Notes: generated by a model from the letters alone, not told the origin. DNA of 64,000 nucleotides from an uncultured Prevotellaceae bacterium (GCA_946406435.1 CAMJKP010000003.1:1-64000), one strand, 5' to 3'; numbered from the stretch's first letter, positions 53,748-63,493 are shown. Numbers and translations: made by a program.

Positions 53748-53806
53748 CCAAGTACAAGTCCGCTATAGGTCCGTTGTAAGTCCGTACCAAAGTCGGTGCA
53801 AGTCCC
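53748..53806. repeat. 'aagtccgt' short repeats, second locus
   Basis: Units acaagtccgc, taggtccgtt, gtaagtccgt, caaagtcggt and gcaagtccca follow each other with a period of about 10-11 bp. The theme matches the block at 6330. It leads directly into the palindrome at 53816. Confidence 0.5.
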
Positions 53807-53815
53807 ATTTTCGGA

Positions 53816-53882
53816 GGAACCAAACTCGATGAAAGTCCGTTCTAAGAGCGAACAAAGAGCGGAGGTTCATCGAGTTTGGTTC
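53816..53882. repeat. 'ggaaccaaactcgatgaa' palindromic repeat, copy 2
   Basis: GGAACCAAACTCGATGAA and TTCATCGAGTTTGGTTC bracket a middle that, read in reverse complement, is almost the same as that at 42128-42201 (cctccgctctttgttcgctc). It lies after cmk and may end transcription. Confidence 0.8.
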
Positions 53883-53965
53883 GGAAGGAGAACGAATACA
53901 AGGCGATTCATTAAGAATCCTTGTTCCTATTCAAGGCCATCGAATTCACATTATATCTAATACAC

Positions 53966-55987
53966 GTGCGCGCATACATTATTATATTAATATCACTATT
54001 TCCAGTTCTTTCCATGGCACAAGAAAAAGTATGGGAAGATTATTTCCATGAGATATATGCCATGGAAGAGATTGACGAGACTTCAATTGAAAATGATTAC
54101 GAGCACCTATGCGAACTGGAATCCTCCCCTCTGAACATTAATACGTTGAATCCTGAAGACCTGTATCTAATCCCTGGAATAAACAGAGACCAGATTGATG
54201 ATATAATAAAATACCGTGACCGATATGGGGAAATCAGAACTATTGAAGAACTTGCACTTATTGAATCAATAGACAGACCTCTCCGACTTTTCCTCAGCAA
54301 CTTTATTGTTGCAGAACCAAGAGTAAAGGATAAATGGTACACAAGACCAACACTTGATTCTATAATGAGAAAGGGACACGGAGAAATCCTTTCATATATC
54401 AACATACCATTATATGACAGAGCGGGCGACAAAAATGGCTATCTTGGATATAAATACAAATATAATATAAAGTTAACTGGAAAATTCTCTGACAACATCA
54501 GATATGGATTTTGCGGAGCACAAGATGCTGGAGAGCCTCTGTTTGCCAACAAAAACAAATGGGGAACGGATTATTATTCCTTCTATGTAAAAGTAAACAA
54601 TATCGGAAGGCTTAAAACTATTGTGCTTGGACAATATAAGATAAAATTCGGAATGGGATTAATTCAAAATAACTGTTTCGGATATGGAAAACAGATAATG
54701 CTATCTTCCATGAACAACTACGATGCAACAATAACAGGTCATTCGTCAAGATCAGACGGAGAGCATTTCTGCGGACTTGCAAACACATTCGATATAGGCA
54801 AGAAAGGCTCCATCAACAAATGTACCTTAACCTCATTCTGGTCTTATAGGAAAATAGATGCCACATTAAACAAAGACGGAAGCATTTCCACGATCTCAAC
54901 AACAGGTTATCATAGAACACCAACCGAGATGGAGAAAAAGAATAATTCCTCATCACTAGCCACAGGTGCCCATATCAACTATAAAAGAAATGGACTTTAC
55001 CTAGGAGCATCAATGGTATATAATTGGTTTGACAGACCTTTGAACCCAAATCCAAGTAACAATCCAAATTCATACAGAACTTACTATGCAAAGGGCTATG
55101 ACTTCTGGAATGCAAGTATAAACTACGGATATATTTCCGGGAAATTCACTTTTTCCGGAGAGACAGCAACTGGTTCATGCAATTCTATTGCAACAATAAA
55201 TAGCCTTGAAGCAAAAGTACACAAGGACATAACGGTTAATGCCGTTCAGCGTTTTTACTCATACAAATATAATGCAATAAATGCAAAAGCATTCAACGAT
55301 GGAGGATATACACAAAATGAAAGCGGAATATATGCAGGAATGATATGGAATGCGACTAAAAATATAACAGTAAATGCCTATTCCGACCTTTCTTATTTTC
55401 CATGGATTAAATATTACACAAATGCTTCTTCATATTCATTCGACAACAATATATCATTAAAATATAGCAAGAACAAATGGAATGTTCAAGCTAAATACAA
55501 ATTCAAAATCAGACAAAGAAACAACGATGAAAAAACTAAAATCATTAACAGATATAGCAACAAACTCAGATTTACAATTCAAAGGACATCTGACAATATA
55601 TCAACATCTACAATTATTGACCTATCAAAACTCACTTACACAGGATATAAATCGCAGGGTTATTCCATAACACAAAACTTAAGCATTCAATCAAACAAAA
55701 AAAACATTATTTATGCATTTATCTCATATTTTAATACGGACGATACGAACTCAAGTGTATATCTTTCCGAAAGGACAATTCCCGGATCATATTCCCCTTC
55801 GAATTTTTACGGAGAGGGCTTAAGATTTTCTGCAATTATCAAACAGCAGCTAACTTCCATTGTTATAGCCAATTTCAAAGTTGGTTTCACGAAATACTTT
55901 AACAAAAACTCCATTTCGTCAGGATTAAGAATGATTGAACATTCGTATCAAACAGACATAGATTTGAGCATAAAATGCAAATTTTAA
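53966..55987 (+). CDS. Helix-hairpin-helix protein with C-terminal outer membrane barrel
   Basis: A 673-residue protein if it starts at the GTG at 53966, which gives a signal peptide (MRAYIIILISLFPVLSMAQE). The track's TTG at 53921 adds 15 residues that spoil it. Residues about 50-120 carry two ComEA-type HhH motifs (LNINTLNPEDLYLIPGINRD; YRDRYGEIRTIEELALI). The rest (about 140-673) is a beta-barrel with many alternating aromatic strands. This architecture is common in Bacteroidales, but its role is unproven; DNA or nucleotide uptake is often suggested by analogy with ComEA. The gene is visibly more AT-rich than its neighbours and lies alone. Confidence 0.85.
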   Translation: MRAYIIILISLFPVLSMAQEKVWEDYFHEIYAMEEIDETSIENDYEHLCELESSPLNINTLNPEDLYLIPGINRDQIDDIIKYRDRYGEIRTIEELALIESIDRPLRLFLSNFIVAEPRVKDKWYTRPTLDSIMRKGHGEILSYINIPLYDRAGDKNGYLGYKYKYNIKLTGKFSDNIRYGFCGAQDAGEPLFANKNKWGTDYYSFYVKVNNIGRLKTIVLGQYKIKFGMGLIQNNCFGYGKQIMLSSMNNYDATITGHSSRSDGEHFCGLANTFDIGKKGSINKCTLTSFWSYRKIDATLNKDGSISTISTTGYHRTPTEMEKKNNSSSLATGAHINYKRNGLYLGASMVYNWFDRPLNPNPSNNPNSYRTYYAKGYDFWNASINYGYISGKFTFSGETATGSCNSIATINSLEAKVHKDITVNAVQRFYSYKYNAINAKAFNDGGYTQNESGIYAGMIWNATKNITVNAYSDLSYFPWIKYYTNASSYSFDNNISLKYSKNKWNVQAKYKFKIRQRNNDEKTKIINRYSNKLRFTIQRTSDNISTSTIIDLSKLTYTGYKSQGYSITQNLSIQSNKKNIIYAFISYFNTDDTNSSVYLSERTIPGSYSPSNFYGEGLRFSAIIKQQLTSIVIANFKVGFTKYFNKNSISSGLRMIEHSYQTDIDLSIKCKF

Positions 55988-56092
55988 CATAAAAAAAGGG
56001 CATTTTTGAGGAAAAATATGATAAAAGTCACTTTTTTTGCGCTTTTTTGACGAAAAAATGCAAGAATATTTTGTTGTTTAGCAAAAATATAT

Positions 56093-56100
56093 TACTTTTG
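56093..56100 (+). promoter_or_regulatory. -7 promoter box (TACTTTTG) for the OmpA-family gene
   Basis: Perfect TAnnTTTG on the plus strand, 74 bp before the ATG at 56175. Confidence 0.55.
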
Positions 56101-56174
56101 CAACAAATATCTAGATGATGGAAACAGCACTCTAGAGCTAATTGCATGATATAAACATTAAAATCATAAACGAA

Positions 56175-57338
56175 ATGAAAAAGTTTTTCTTAATGCTTGC
56201 TGTTGCAGCATCAGCTATGTCTGCATCAGCGCAGGAACCAAAGAGCGGCTTTGCTGACGCTAAGTTCTGGGACAACTGGTACCTTGGTGCTAACCTCGGT
56301 GTTATGTCCAAGGCTACAGATCAGGCTGTTTTGAAGAATCTGAACCCTGAGTTCGGTATCCGCTTCGGTAAATGGTTCACTCCAAGTGTAGGTCTCTCTG
56401 CAGAGGGTAATTTCCTTTTCGGAAACAAAACACGTGGTCAACAGTTTACCGATCCATCACTCTTCCATGCAGCTAAGGTTCATCTGCTCGGTACTATCAA
56501 CTTCTCAAATGCATTTGGCGGCTACACAGGTTCACCTCGTCCATTTGAAGTTATCGGTCTTGCAGGTATCGGTTTCATCCACAATTTCGGAACAAAGACA
56601 GAAAATTGGACATCTATTGACCTTAACATGCTGAGTTCAAAGTTCGGTCTTGACTTCGCTTGGAATTTCGGTAGTGAAAAGGAATGGCAGTTCTATGTTG
56701 AGCCTGCTCTTACATACGCACTTGGTGGCGCAGCCCCAAAGCAGAAGATTCAGTACAATTCCAACTTTGCAAATCTTGAGTTGAATGTTGGTATCAACTA
56801 CTACTTCAAGACAAGCAATGGAACTCACCACTTCCTCAACATCACAGAGTGTGACCAGCGTGAGATTGATGCTCTGAACAACACAATCAACGACCTCCGC
56901 AATAAGAATGCTGCAGATCAGGCTAAGATTGCTCAGCTTCAGGCAGAGATTGCACGTCTCACAAAGGCTCTCAGAGACTGCGAGAACAAGCCAGTTCCAG
57001 AACCACCATTCGAGGCTCCTACAATCCCATCTGTATTCTACAATGTTAACAAGTCTCTCATCACAAAGCAGCAGGCTGAGAACGTTGCAGTTGCAGCACA
57101 GATTCTTAAGAACCACCCAGAGCTCAAGCTCAACATCAAGGGTTATGCTTCACCAGAGGGTAATGCTAAGAAGAATCAGGCACTCTCTGTTCGCCGTGCT
57201 AACGCAGTTAAGGATCTCCTCGTTAAGAAGTATGGTATTGACGAGAGCCGTATCACAGCTGAGGGTTGCGGTACTACAAAGGACAAGTATGAGACTTACG
57301 AGAACAACCGCGTAGCTATGCTGTTCTTCGAGAAGTAA
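56175..57338 (+). CDS. OmpA-family outer membrane protein
   Basis: A 387-residue protein. The ATG at 56175 (MKKFFLMLAVAASAMSASAQ) gives a signal peptide; the track start at 56142 adds 11 residues before it. Residues about 25-225 form an eight-strand-like barrel (DNWYLGANLGVMSKATDQAV). A coiled coil (about 230-270, INDLRNKNAADQAKIAQLQA) and a P-rich hinge precede the peptidoglycan-binding OmpA_C domain (about 285-387; KLNIKGYASPEGNAKKNQAL). Codon use is strongly biased, suggesting abundance. The gene ends in a terminator just before porP. Confidence 0.93.
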   Translation: MKKFFLMLAVAASAMSASAQEPKSGFADAKFWDNWYLGANLGVMSKATDQAVLKNLNPEFGIRFGKWFTPSVGLSAEGNFLFGNKTRGQQFTDPSLFHAAKVHLLGTINFSNAFGGYTGSPRPFEVIGLAGIGFIHNFGTKTENWTSIDLNMLSSKFGLDFAWNFGSEKEWQFYVEPALTYALGGAAPKQKIQYNSNFANLELNVGINYYFKTSNGTHHFLNITECDQREIDALNNTINDLRNKNAADQAKIAQLQAEIARLTKALRDCENKPVPEPPFEAPTIPSVFYNVNKSLITKQQAENVAVAAQILKNHPELKLNIKGYASPEGNAKKNQALSVRRANAVKDLLVKKYGIDESRITAEGCGTTKDKYETYENNRVAMLFFEK

Positions 57339-57357
57339 TTAAAACTCAACTAAATAG

Positions 57358-57396
57358 AAAAAGCTCCATCCTTATATAGGGTGGAGCTTTTTTTTC
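57358..57396 (+). terminator. Intrinsic terminator after the OmpA gene
   Basis: AAAAGCTCCATCC and GGGTGGAGCTTTT pair with a TTATATA loop (one G-U pair), followed by T8. Confidence 0.88.
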
Positions 57397-57459
57397 GTGC
57401 TCTTCTGTAATAAAACATACACATTTGTAATAAAAAAAGATATTTATCGTTATATTAAA

Positions 57460-58404
57460 GTGAAAACAAAAAGAATAGTGATAATTATCCTCATAGCCTT
57501 GGCGCTGGTCCCAACAAAAGTCAGAGCCCAATATGACGTATATTTTTCTCACTATTTCGACATGCAGACATCTTTCAATCCTGCTGCATCAGGATTGTTT
57601 GACAAGCTGAACATCAACGCATCATATGCGATGAGTATGGTAGGTTTTGAAAACAGCCCGAAAACAGCATACGTGTCAGCAGATATGCCGTTCAACGCTT
57701 TTAACACGAGGAATGGCGTAGGTGTCAGTTTCATGAACGACAAGAAAGGTCTGTTTTCAAGACAGCAGATAAACGCTCAATACAGCTACCAGAGGAAGTT
57801 CTGGGACGGACGTCTGGCAATAGGAGTTCAGGCAGGACTATTAAGCGAATCTTTTGACGGGTCAAAGGTTGACATAGAGGACACCACAGACCCAGCATTC
57901 AGTAAGAGCGACGTAAAAGGCAACTCCATAGATTTTGGTTTCGGGCTTCATTACAGCAACGACCAATGGTATGTGGGAGTATCTGCACAACACCTGACAT
58001 CCCCCACGGTGGAACTTGGCGAGACGAATGAAATAAACATAGATCCAACGCTATATGCTACTGGCGGATATACCTTCAAAATGAACAATCCGCTTTTCTC
58101 TGTAGCAACTTCAGCATTTGTCGCAACAGACCTTGTTGGATACAAAGGAGAACTTTCTGCACGTCTGATTTACATATACGAAGGCAGAACTATGAGTGCA
58201 GGATTAGGATATAGTCCCAAGAACTCCACCACAATATATCTTGCAGGAAGTTTCCACGGTATAATGTTAGGCTATAGTTACGACATCTACACAAGCGGTA
58301 TCAATTTCGAGAACGGTTCCCACGAACTTTTCATCGGATACCAGACTGATATAAACTTCATGCCAAAAGGAAAGAACAGGCATCAAAGTGTAAGACATCT
58401 CTAA
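57460..58404 (+). CDS. porP: Type IX secretion protein PorP/SprF
   Basis: A 314-residue outer membrane barrel. The GTG at 57460 (KTKRIVIIILIALALVPTKV) gives a signal peptide; the track start at 57397 lies in the terminator tail. The PorP/SprF signature is YFSHYFDMQTSFNPAASGLF, followed by SFMNDKKGLFSRQQINAQYS and the barrel strands. In T9SS it works with PorK-N and delivers or anchors cargo at the surface. It precedes porK by 3 bp. The promoter is unclear; only an imperfect box (CACATTTG) is seen upstream. Confidence 0.93.
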   Translation: MKTKRIVIIILIALALVPTKVRAQYDVYFSHYFDMQTSFNPAASGLFDKLNINASYAMSMVGFENSPKTAYVSADMPFNAFNTRNGVGVSFMNDKKGLFSRQQINAQYSYQRKFWDGRLAIGVQAGLLSESFDGSKVDIEDTTDPAFSKSDVKGNSIDFGFGLHYSNDQWYVGVSAQHLTSPTVELGETNEINIDPTLYATGGYTFKMNNPLFSVATSAFVATDLVGYKGELSARLIYIYEGRTMSAGLGYSPKNSTTIYLAGSFHGIMLGYSYDIYTSGINFENGSHELFIGYQTDINFMPKGKNRHQSVRHL

Positions 58405-58407
58405 TAA

Positions 58408-59871
58408 ATGAATATGAAGATAAAAAACATTATATTCACTCTTGCGATAACCAATGCGGTTTTCCTTCTTTCATCTTGCTTCGGAGGTAAGATGACATCC
58501 TCTATGTCTGGAGGAGAGGTGACAGGTGTTGGCAACGGACGAGGATTTACCGAGCCTACTCCTTACGGAATGACCATGGTAAATCGCGGTTCCTTGAGGA
58601 TGGGTATCGACAGCAACGATTCTCTATGGGGTAATGTTGCTCCGGTAAAAGATATAAGTGTTGACGGATTCTGGATGGACGAGACTGAGGTCACCAATTC
58701 AAAATACCGTCAGTTTGTGATGTGGGTACGCGACAGTATTCTCCGTACTCGTCTTGCAGATCCTGCATATGGTGGTGATGAAACCTACCTTATTACAGAA
58801 GACCAGAACCACGACCCTATTCCTCCAAGAATCAATTGGAAGAAGCCGTTGCCTCGCAAGCCAAATGAGGATCAGCAACGCGCATACGAGAGCCTCTACA
58901 TCACAAATCCTGTAACAGGAGAAAAACTCATAGATGCCTCACAGCTCATATATCGTTATGAGATCTACGACTATACGACAGCTGCCCTTCGTCGCAATCG
59001 TATTAAGCCAGAAGAAAGAAACCTCAATACTGATATAACCGTAAATCCTGACGAAATCGTAATGATCACAAAGGATACAGCATATATCAACGATGAAGGA
59101 AAGATAATTAGAGAATCCATCAATCGTCCTCTATCCGGACCTTGGGACTTCCTTAACACGTACATCGTCAACATCTATCCTGATACGACATGCTGGGTGA
59201 ACGATTTTCCGAACTCAGACAACGAGATGTATCTTCGCAATTACTTCAGTAACCCAACATACAACGACTATCCTGTTGTCGGCGTAACATGGGAACAAGC
59301 AAATGCTTTCTGCGCTTGGCGTACAGACTTCCTCCTCAAAGGACTTTCCGGACAGGCAAAATACATCCAGCGCTATCGTCTTCCTTCTGAAGCCGAATGG
59401 GAATATGCAGCACGTGGAAAGGATGGAACGGAGTTCCCTTGGGAAAATCCTGACGTAAAGAACGGAGATGGCTGTTTCTACGCGAATTTCAAGCCTGACA
59501 GAGGAAACTACACCAAGGATGGTAATCTGATCACATCCAAGACTGGTATATACTCTCCTAACAGCCACGGCCTTTATGATATGGCTGGAAATGTTGCAGA
59601 ATGGACTTCTACCATATATACAGAAGCAGGTGTAGAGGCGATGAACGACCTCAACCCTAAGTTGGAATATAATGCTGCAACCGAAGACCCATACAGGCTA
59701 AAGAAAAAAAGTGTCAGAGGCGGCTCATGGAAAGACCCTGAGAGTTTCATCCGCTCAGCATGGCGTTCTTGGGAATATCAGAATCAGCCAAGGGCATATA
59801 TCGGATTCCGTTGTGTTCGCTCATTAGCAAGTCCTGCAAGTCAGAATGGCAAAGGCAAAAAGAAAAGATAA
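58408..59871 (+). CDS. porK: Type IX secretion ring lipoprotein PorK/GldK
   Basis: A 487-residue lipoprotein (lipobox FLLSSC near residue 23). Most of it is an FGE-sulfatase/SUMF1-type fold: TPYGMTMVNRGSLRMGIDSN, SVDGFWMDETEVTNSKYRQF, VVGVTWEQANAFCAWRTDF, RYRLPSEAEWEYAARGKDGT and GNVAEWTSTI. In GldK/PorK the fold is structural; with PorN it forms the large periplasmic ring of T9SS. It lies second in porPKLMN. Confidence 0.95.
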   Translation: MNMKIKNIIFTLAITNAVFLLSSCFGGKMTSSMSGGEVTGVGNGRGFTEPTPYGMTMVNRGSLRMGIDSNDSLWGNVAPVKDISVDGFWMDETEVTNSKYRQFVMWVRDSILRTRLADPAYGGDETYLITEDQNHDPIPPRINWKKPLPRKPNEDQQRAYESLYITNPVTGEKLIDASQLIYRYEIYDYTTAALRRNRIKPEERNLNTDITVNPDEIVMITKDTAYINDEGKIIRESINRPLSGPWDFLNTYIVNIYPDTTCWVNDFPNSDNEMYLRNYFSNPTYNDYPVVGVTWEQANAFCAWRTDFLLKGLSGQAKYIQRYRLPSEAEWEYAARGKDGTEFPWENPDVKNGDGCFYANFKPDRGNYTKDGNLITSKTGIYSPNSHGLYDMAGNVAEWTSTIYTEAGVEAMNDLNPKLEYNAATEDPYRLKKKSVRGGSWKDPESFIRSAWRSWEYQNQPRAYIGFRCVRSLASPASQNGKGKKKR

Positions 59872-59882
59872 ACAAACTCATT

Positions 59883-60812
59883 ATGACAAAATATAGCAAA
59901 TATAACATAGTATATAGGCTTCAGAAATGGATGGATAGCGTTTCTGGTCAAACCTTTATGAACTACGCATATTCATGGGGTGCAGCCATCGTTATCCTCG
60001 GAACCCTATTCAAGCTCACACACCTTCCAGGCGCAAACGCCATGCTTTTCATAGGTATGGGAACTGAGGTGTTCGTATTCTTCATTTCTGCCTTTGACCG
60101 TCCATTTGACAAGACTCAAGAAGGCCGCAACCTTGCAACAGATACAGAACTTGCTGCTGCACTTGCAGCTCAAGAGGCATTAGAAAACGGTATTGAGCCA
60201 ACCTCTGGAAATGCTGTCCCCGAGAATATTGCGGCTATTGCAGCCACATCAGGTAATACAGGCACATCTCCTGCTTCACAAATATCTGGTGGAACTATCA
60301 TTATCGGAGGTGGTACAATCGGAGGAGGTACAGTTTCACCATACGCACCTAAGCAAACCTCTGTCGCTCAACAAACATCTGACTCTCAGCCATCTTCTGA
60401 GGCAATATCATTTGCTCCAAGCGGTTCAGAAAAACAGCCAGAAACAGAAGCTTCTGCTCCTCAGATTGGAACACCTGCACCTGCTGTTACTCCTGAGACA
60501 GCTCAGGCTATGGAACAGGCTACCTCAACATACGTTGACCGCCTCAACGAGCTTAACGAACTCCTTCTCAAGATTGGAGCTGTTAGCGAGCGCCTCTCTA
60601 TCGACTCTCAGGAAATGGAAAACCTCAACCGTACCCTTACAGGTATTGCACGTGTCTATGAGATGCAGCTCAAGGCTGCTTCTCAGCAGATTACAACCCA
60701 AGACGAGATTAATGCGGAGACACGCAAGATGGCAGATGAGATCAAGGAGCTTAATGCTGTATATGCTCGCATGATCGACGCTATGACTGTAAATATCCCA
60801 AAGCAGCAATAA
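59883..60812 (+). CDS. porL: Type IX secretion motor protein PorL/GldL
   Basis: A 309-residue inner membrane protein. The ATG at 59883 (MTKYSKYNIVYRLQKWMDS) replaces the track start at 59760, which lies inside porK. Two transmembrane helices near the N-terminus (NYAYSWGAAIVILGTLFKLT and MLFIGMGTEVFVFFISAF), with GTE in the second, form the proton-driven motor with PorM. A spacer of about 115 residues rich in S, T, G, P and Q (about 95-205, with GGTIIIGGGTIGGGTV) is followed by a coiled C-terminal domain. Confidence 0.94.
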   Translation: MTKYSKYNIVYRLQKWMDSVSGQTFMNYAYSWGAAIVILGTLFKLTHLPGANAMLFIGMGTEVFVFFISAFDRPFDKTQEGRNLATDTELAAALAAQEALENGIEPTSGNAVPENIAAIAATSGNTGTSPASQISGGTIIIGGGTIGGGTVSPYAPKQTSVAQQTSDSQPSSEAISFAPSGSEKQPETEASAPQIGTPAPAVTPETAQAMEQATSTYVDRLNELNELLLKIGAVSERLSIDSQEMENLNRTLTGIARVYEMQLKAASQQITTQDEINAETRKMADEIKELNAVYARMIDAMTVNIPKQQ

Positions 60813-60844
60813 AAGAACAAAAATAGTCAAATACAAATTAGACT

Positions 60845-62395
60845 GTGGCAATAAAGAAGAAACCGGTTTCTCCACGCCAGAAGATGATCAACCTGATGTA
60901 TGTGGTCCTTATGGCTATGCTGGCGATGAATATCTCCAGCGAGGTGCTTGATGGCTTCAGCATCGTAGATGCAAGTCTGATGCAATCAACGGCAAATACG
61001 GAGAAACAGAACACCACAATATACGACGACTTTGAGACACAACTCAAGGCTAACCCTCAGAAAGTACGTGAATGGTTTGATAAGGCAACCCTCGTCAAGC
61101 GAATGAGTGATTCCCTATATAACTACGCACAACAGCTGAAGGTTGCAATCGTCAAGGATGCTGACGGCTCAGATGGTGATGTCAACAATATCGAAAGAGT
61201 TGACGACCTCGAAGCTGCAAACCACGTAATGCTTGCCCCAGGTACAGGACAGGGTGCAAAGCTTCGCAAGGCAATAGACAACTATCGTGAGCAGATGCTA
61301 ACTATGATAACCGACGAAGATAAGCGTAAAGTCATAGCAAGCAATCTCACGACAAAGATAACAGGACGCAGAAACCCTCTCTACAAGAACTGGGAGGAGT
61401 ATATGTTTGAAGGTATGCCTGTTGCAGCAGCCATCACTATGCTATCTAAGCTCCAGAGTGATATCCGATATGCCGAGGGTGAGGTACTTCACAATCTCGT
61501 AAGCAATATCGACGTTAAGGATATCCGCGTAAACAAGCTCTCTGCTTTCGTCATCCCTAATGCACAGACAGTCGTAAGAGGCGATAAGTTCTCCGCAAAG
61601 ATTGTAATGGCGGCTGTAGATACGACCCAGCAGCCTCAGATATTCATAGGCGGTAAAGAGGTAAACCTTACCAATAGCACATACGAGTTTGTTGCAGGCA
61701 AGACAGGTGATTTCACCCTTTCCGGTTATATGACCGTACAGAATGGCGGAGGCGAGATTATCCGTCGCGACTTTGAGCAGAAATATACAGTCGTAGATCC
61801 ATCTGCAACCGTATCTGCCACTATGATGAACGTACTCTATGCAGGTTACTCAAACCCTGTAAGTGTCTCAATACCAGGAGTACCACTTAACAAGGTGAGC
61901 GCAACCATGACAGGTGGTTCATTCACTCCAGTAGGTCCGGGTAAGTATATCGCCCGTCCTTCTGCTGTAGGAAAGGACGTAACAATCTCAGTTTCAAGCT
62001 TGCAGACAGGGAAGCCAGTTCACATGGGTAACTTCACTTTCCGCGTCCGTAAGCTTCCTGACCCAACGCCATATATCCTCGTAGGCGACAACCGCTTCAA
62101 AGGTGGTGGTCTTGCAAAGGCTTCACTCCTTGGCGCAACAGGCATCAAGGCTGCTATTGACGACGGACTTCTCGACATAGAATTCAAGGTGTCAGGTTTT
62201 GAGGCTGTCTTCTTCGATAATATGGGTAATGCTGTTCCTATCGTGAGCGAGGGAGCTTCATTCTCAGGCCGACAGATGGACACATTCCGCAAGCTGTCAC
62301 GCTCAAAGCGCTTCTACATCTCAAAGGTAAAAGCGACAGGTCCTGACGGAATTTTACGCACACTACCAACCTCTATGGAGGTAATAATCAAATAA
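60845..62395 (+). CDS. porM: Type IX secretion motor protein PorM/GldM
   Basis: A 516-residue protein starting at GTG (AIKKKPVSPRQKMINLMYVV). One transmembrane helix (MYVVLMAMLAMNISSEVLDG) pairs with PorL in the motor, and four periplasmic domains follow, D1 helical, D2-D4 beta (GAAFSGRQMD-like C-terminus, QMDTFRKLSRSKRFYISKVK). It spans the periplasm and passes force to the PorKN ring. porN overlaps by one base. Confidence 0.95.
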   Translation: MAIKKKPVSPRQKMINLMYVVLMAMLAMNISSEVLDGFSIVDASLMQSTANTEKQNTTIYDDFETQLKANPQKVREWFDKATLVKRMSDSLYNYAQQLKVAIVKDADGSDGDVNNIERVDDLEAANHVMLAPGTGQGAKLRKAIDNYREQMLTMITDEDKRKVIASNLTTKITGRRNPLYKNWEEYMFEGMPVAAAITMLSKLQSDIRYAEGEVLHNLVSNIDVKDIRVNKLSAFVIPNAQTVVRGDKFSAKIVMAAVDTTQQPQIFIGGKEVNLTNSTYEFVAGKTGDFTLSGYMTVQNGGGEIIRRDFEQKYTVVDPSATVSATMMNVLYAGYSNPVSVSIPGVPLNKVSATMTGGSFTPVGPGKYIARPSAVGKDVTISVSSLQTGKPVHMGNFTFRVRKLPDPTPYILVGDNRFKGGGLAKASLLGATGIKAAIDDGLLDIEFKVSGFEAVFFDNMGNAVPIVSEGASFSGRQMDTFRKLSRSKRFYISKVKATGPDGILRTLPTSMEVIIK

Positions 62396-63486
62396 TGTGT
62401 ATGAAAAAGAATATGACATATAGGAGATTATGGGCAGCAACACTTCTTGTTGTCCTCTCTCTCATTACTTCTACCACCTTTGCCCAACCAGCAGCACGAC
62501 GCGCTCAGCAGGCTCAGAAAGCACAGGCGAAGAGTAATGCCAACAATATGACAGAACGCGCGAAAATCGCATTTCCTACCCAGCAGAAGATGCCAGAGGA
62601 TGTGGTTTGGCGTCGCGACCTATATCGTCTGCTCGACCTTACAAAAGACGAGAATGGAGGACTGTACTATCCTGTTGAGCCTGTAGGTTCGCAGATGAAT
62701 CTCTTCACATACCTCTTCAAGCTCATGCTTTCCGGCCAGATAACTGCATATAAGTATAACCTGAACGGAAATGAGTCTTTCACTCCTGATGCAAAAATTA
62801 AGCCTTTGGAGTTCCTCGACAACTACAGCATCTATTACGAGAAGAAAGACGGCAGACTCAAAATCGACAATTCCGACATCCCAAGTGCTGAGGTGAAGTC
62901 TTACTACATCAAGGAGTCATCCTACTACGACCAATATACGGCGACCTACCATACAAAGGTAGTAGCCCTCTGCCCAATCATGACTCGCGAGGATGATTTC
63001 GGAGGTCAGGCAAACACCTACCCTCTCTTCTGGGTAAAGTATGATGACATCGCCCCATTCCTCTCAAAGCAGATGATTATGACGAGCAATATCAATAATG
63101 CTGCTATGATGAGTATTGACGACTTCTTTGTAAAGACCAAATACAAGGGAGAAATCTACAAGACAAACAACATGCTGGGCCAGACTCTCGATCAAATCGT
63201 TGCTTCTGCAGACTCCACAAATCAGGAAGCAGCAAAAAAGAAAGAGCAGCAAAAAATAGAATCCCAGATGAAGACATTTGAGAAGAGCATCTGGGGTAAT
63301 CAGGCTCGAAAGGACTCACTCGACAGCATAGCAAAAGTCGATAAAAACGGAAAGAAGAAGGCTAAAAAGACAACTCGCCGCTCATCTACCTCATCTTCAG
63401 AGGTTAAGAGTACAAAGACGAAATCAAAGTCTTCTGCCGTTTCTGCAGGTTCTGCACGAGTAAGCGTTCGTCGTCAACGTCACTAA
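62395..63486 (+). CDS. porN: Type IX secretion ring protein PorN/GldN
   Basis: A 363-residue periplasmic protein with a signal sequence (MTYRRLWAATLLVVLSLITS). The GldN core reads MPEDVVWRRDLYRLLDLTKD, LFTYLFKLMLSGQITAYKYN, YYIKESSYYDQYTATYHTKV and LFWVKYDDIAPFL. A lysine- and serine-rich tail of about 75 residues follows (KKAKKTTRRSSTSSSEVKST). The ATG at 62395 overlaps the porM stop; 62401 is an alternative. It is last in the operon. Confidence 0.94.
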   Translation: MCMKKNMTYRRLWAATLLVVLSLITSTTFAQPAARRAQQAQKAQAKSNANNMTERAKIAFPTQQKMPEDVVWRRDLYRLLDLTKDENGGLYYPVEPVGSQMNLFTYLFKLMLSGQITAYKYNLNGNESFTPDAKIKPLEFLDNYSIYYEKKDGRLKIDNSDIPSAEVKSYYIKESSYYDQYTATYHTKVVALCPIMTREDDFGGQANTYPLFWVKYDDIAPFLSKQMIMTSNINNAAMMSIDDFFVKTKYKGEIYKTNNMLGQTLDQIVASADSTNQEAAKKKEQQKIESQMKTFEKSIWGNQARKDSLDSIAKVDKNGKKKAKKTTRRSSTSSSEVKSTKTKSKSSAVSAGSARVSVRRQRH

Positions 63487-63493
63487 ATATCCT

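Noticed and set aside
58408-59871. Active formylglycine-generating (sulfatase-modifying) enzyme
   Set aside because: The fold is present but the gene is a lipoprotein within porPKLMN; in GldK/PorK the fold is structural.
60193-60774. 193-residue ORF in another frame of porL
   Set aside because: Shadow of the low-complexity porL spacer; porL itself has clear family features.
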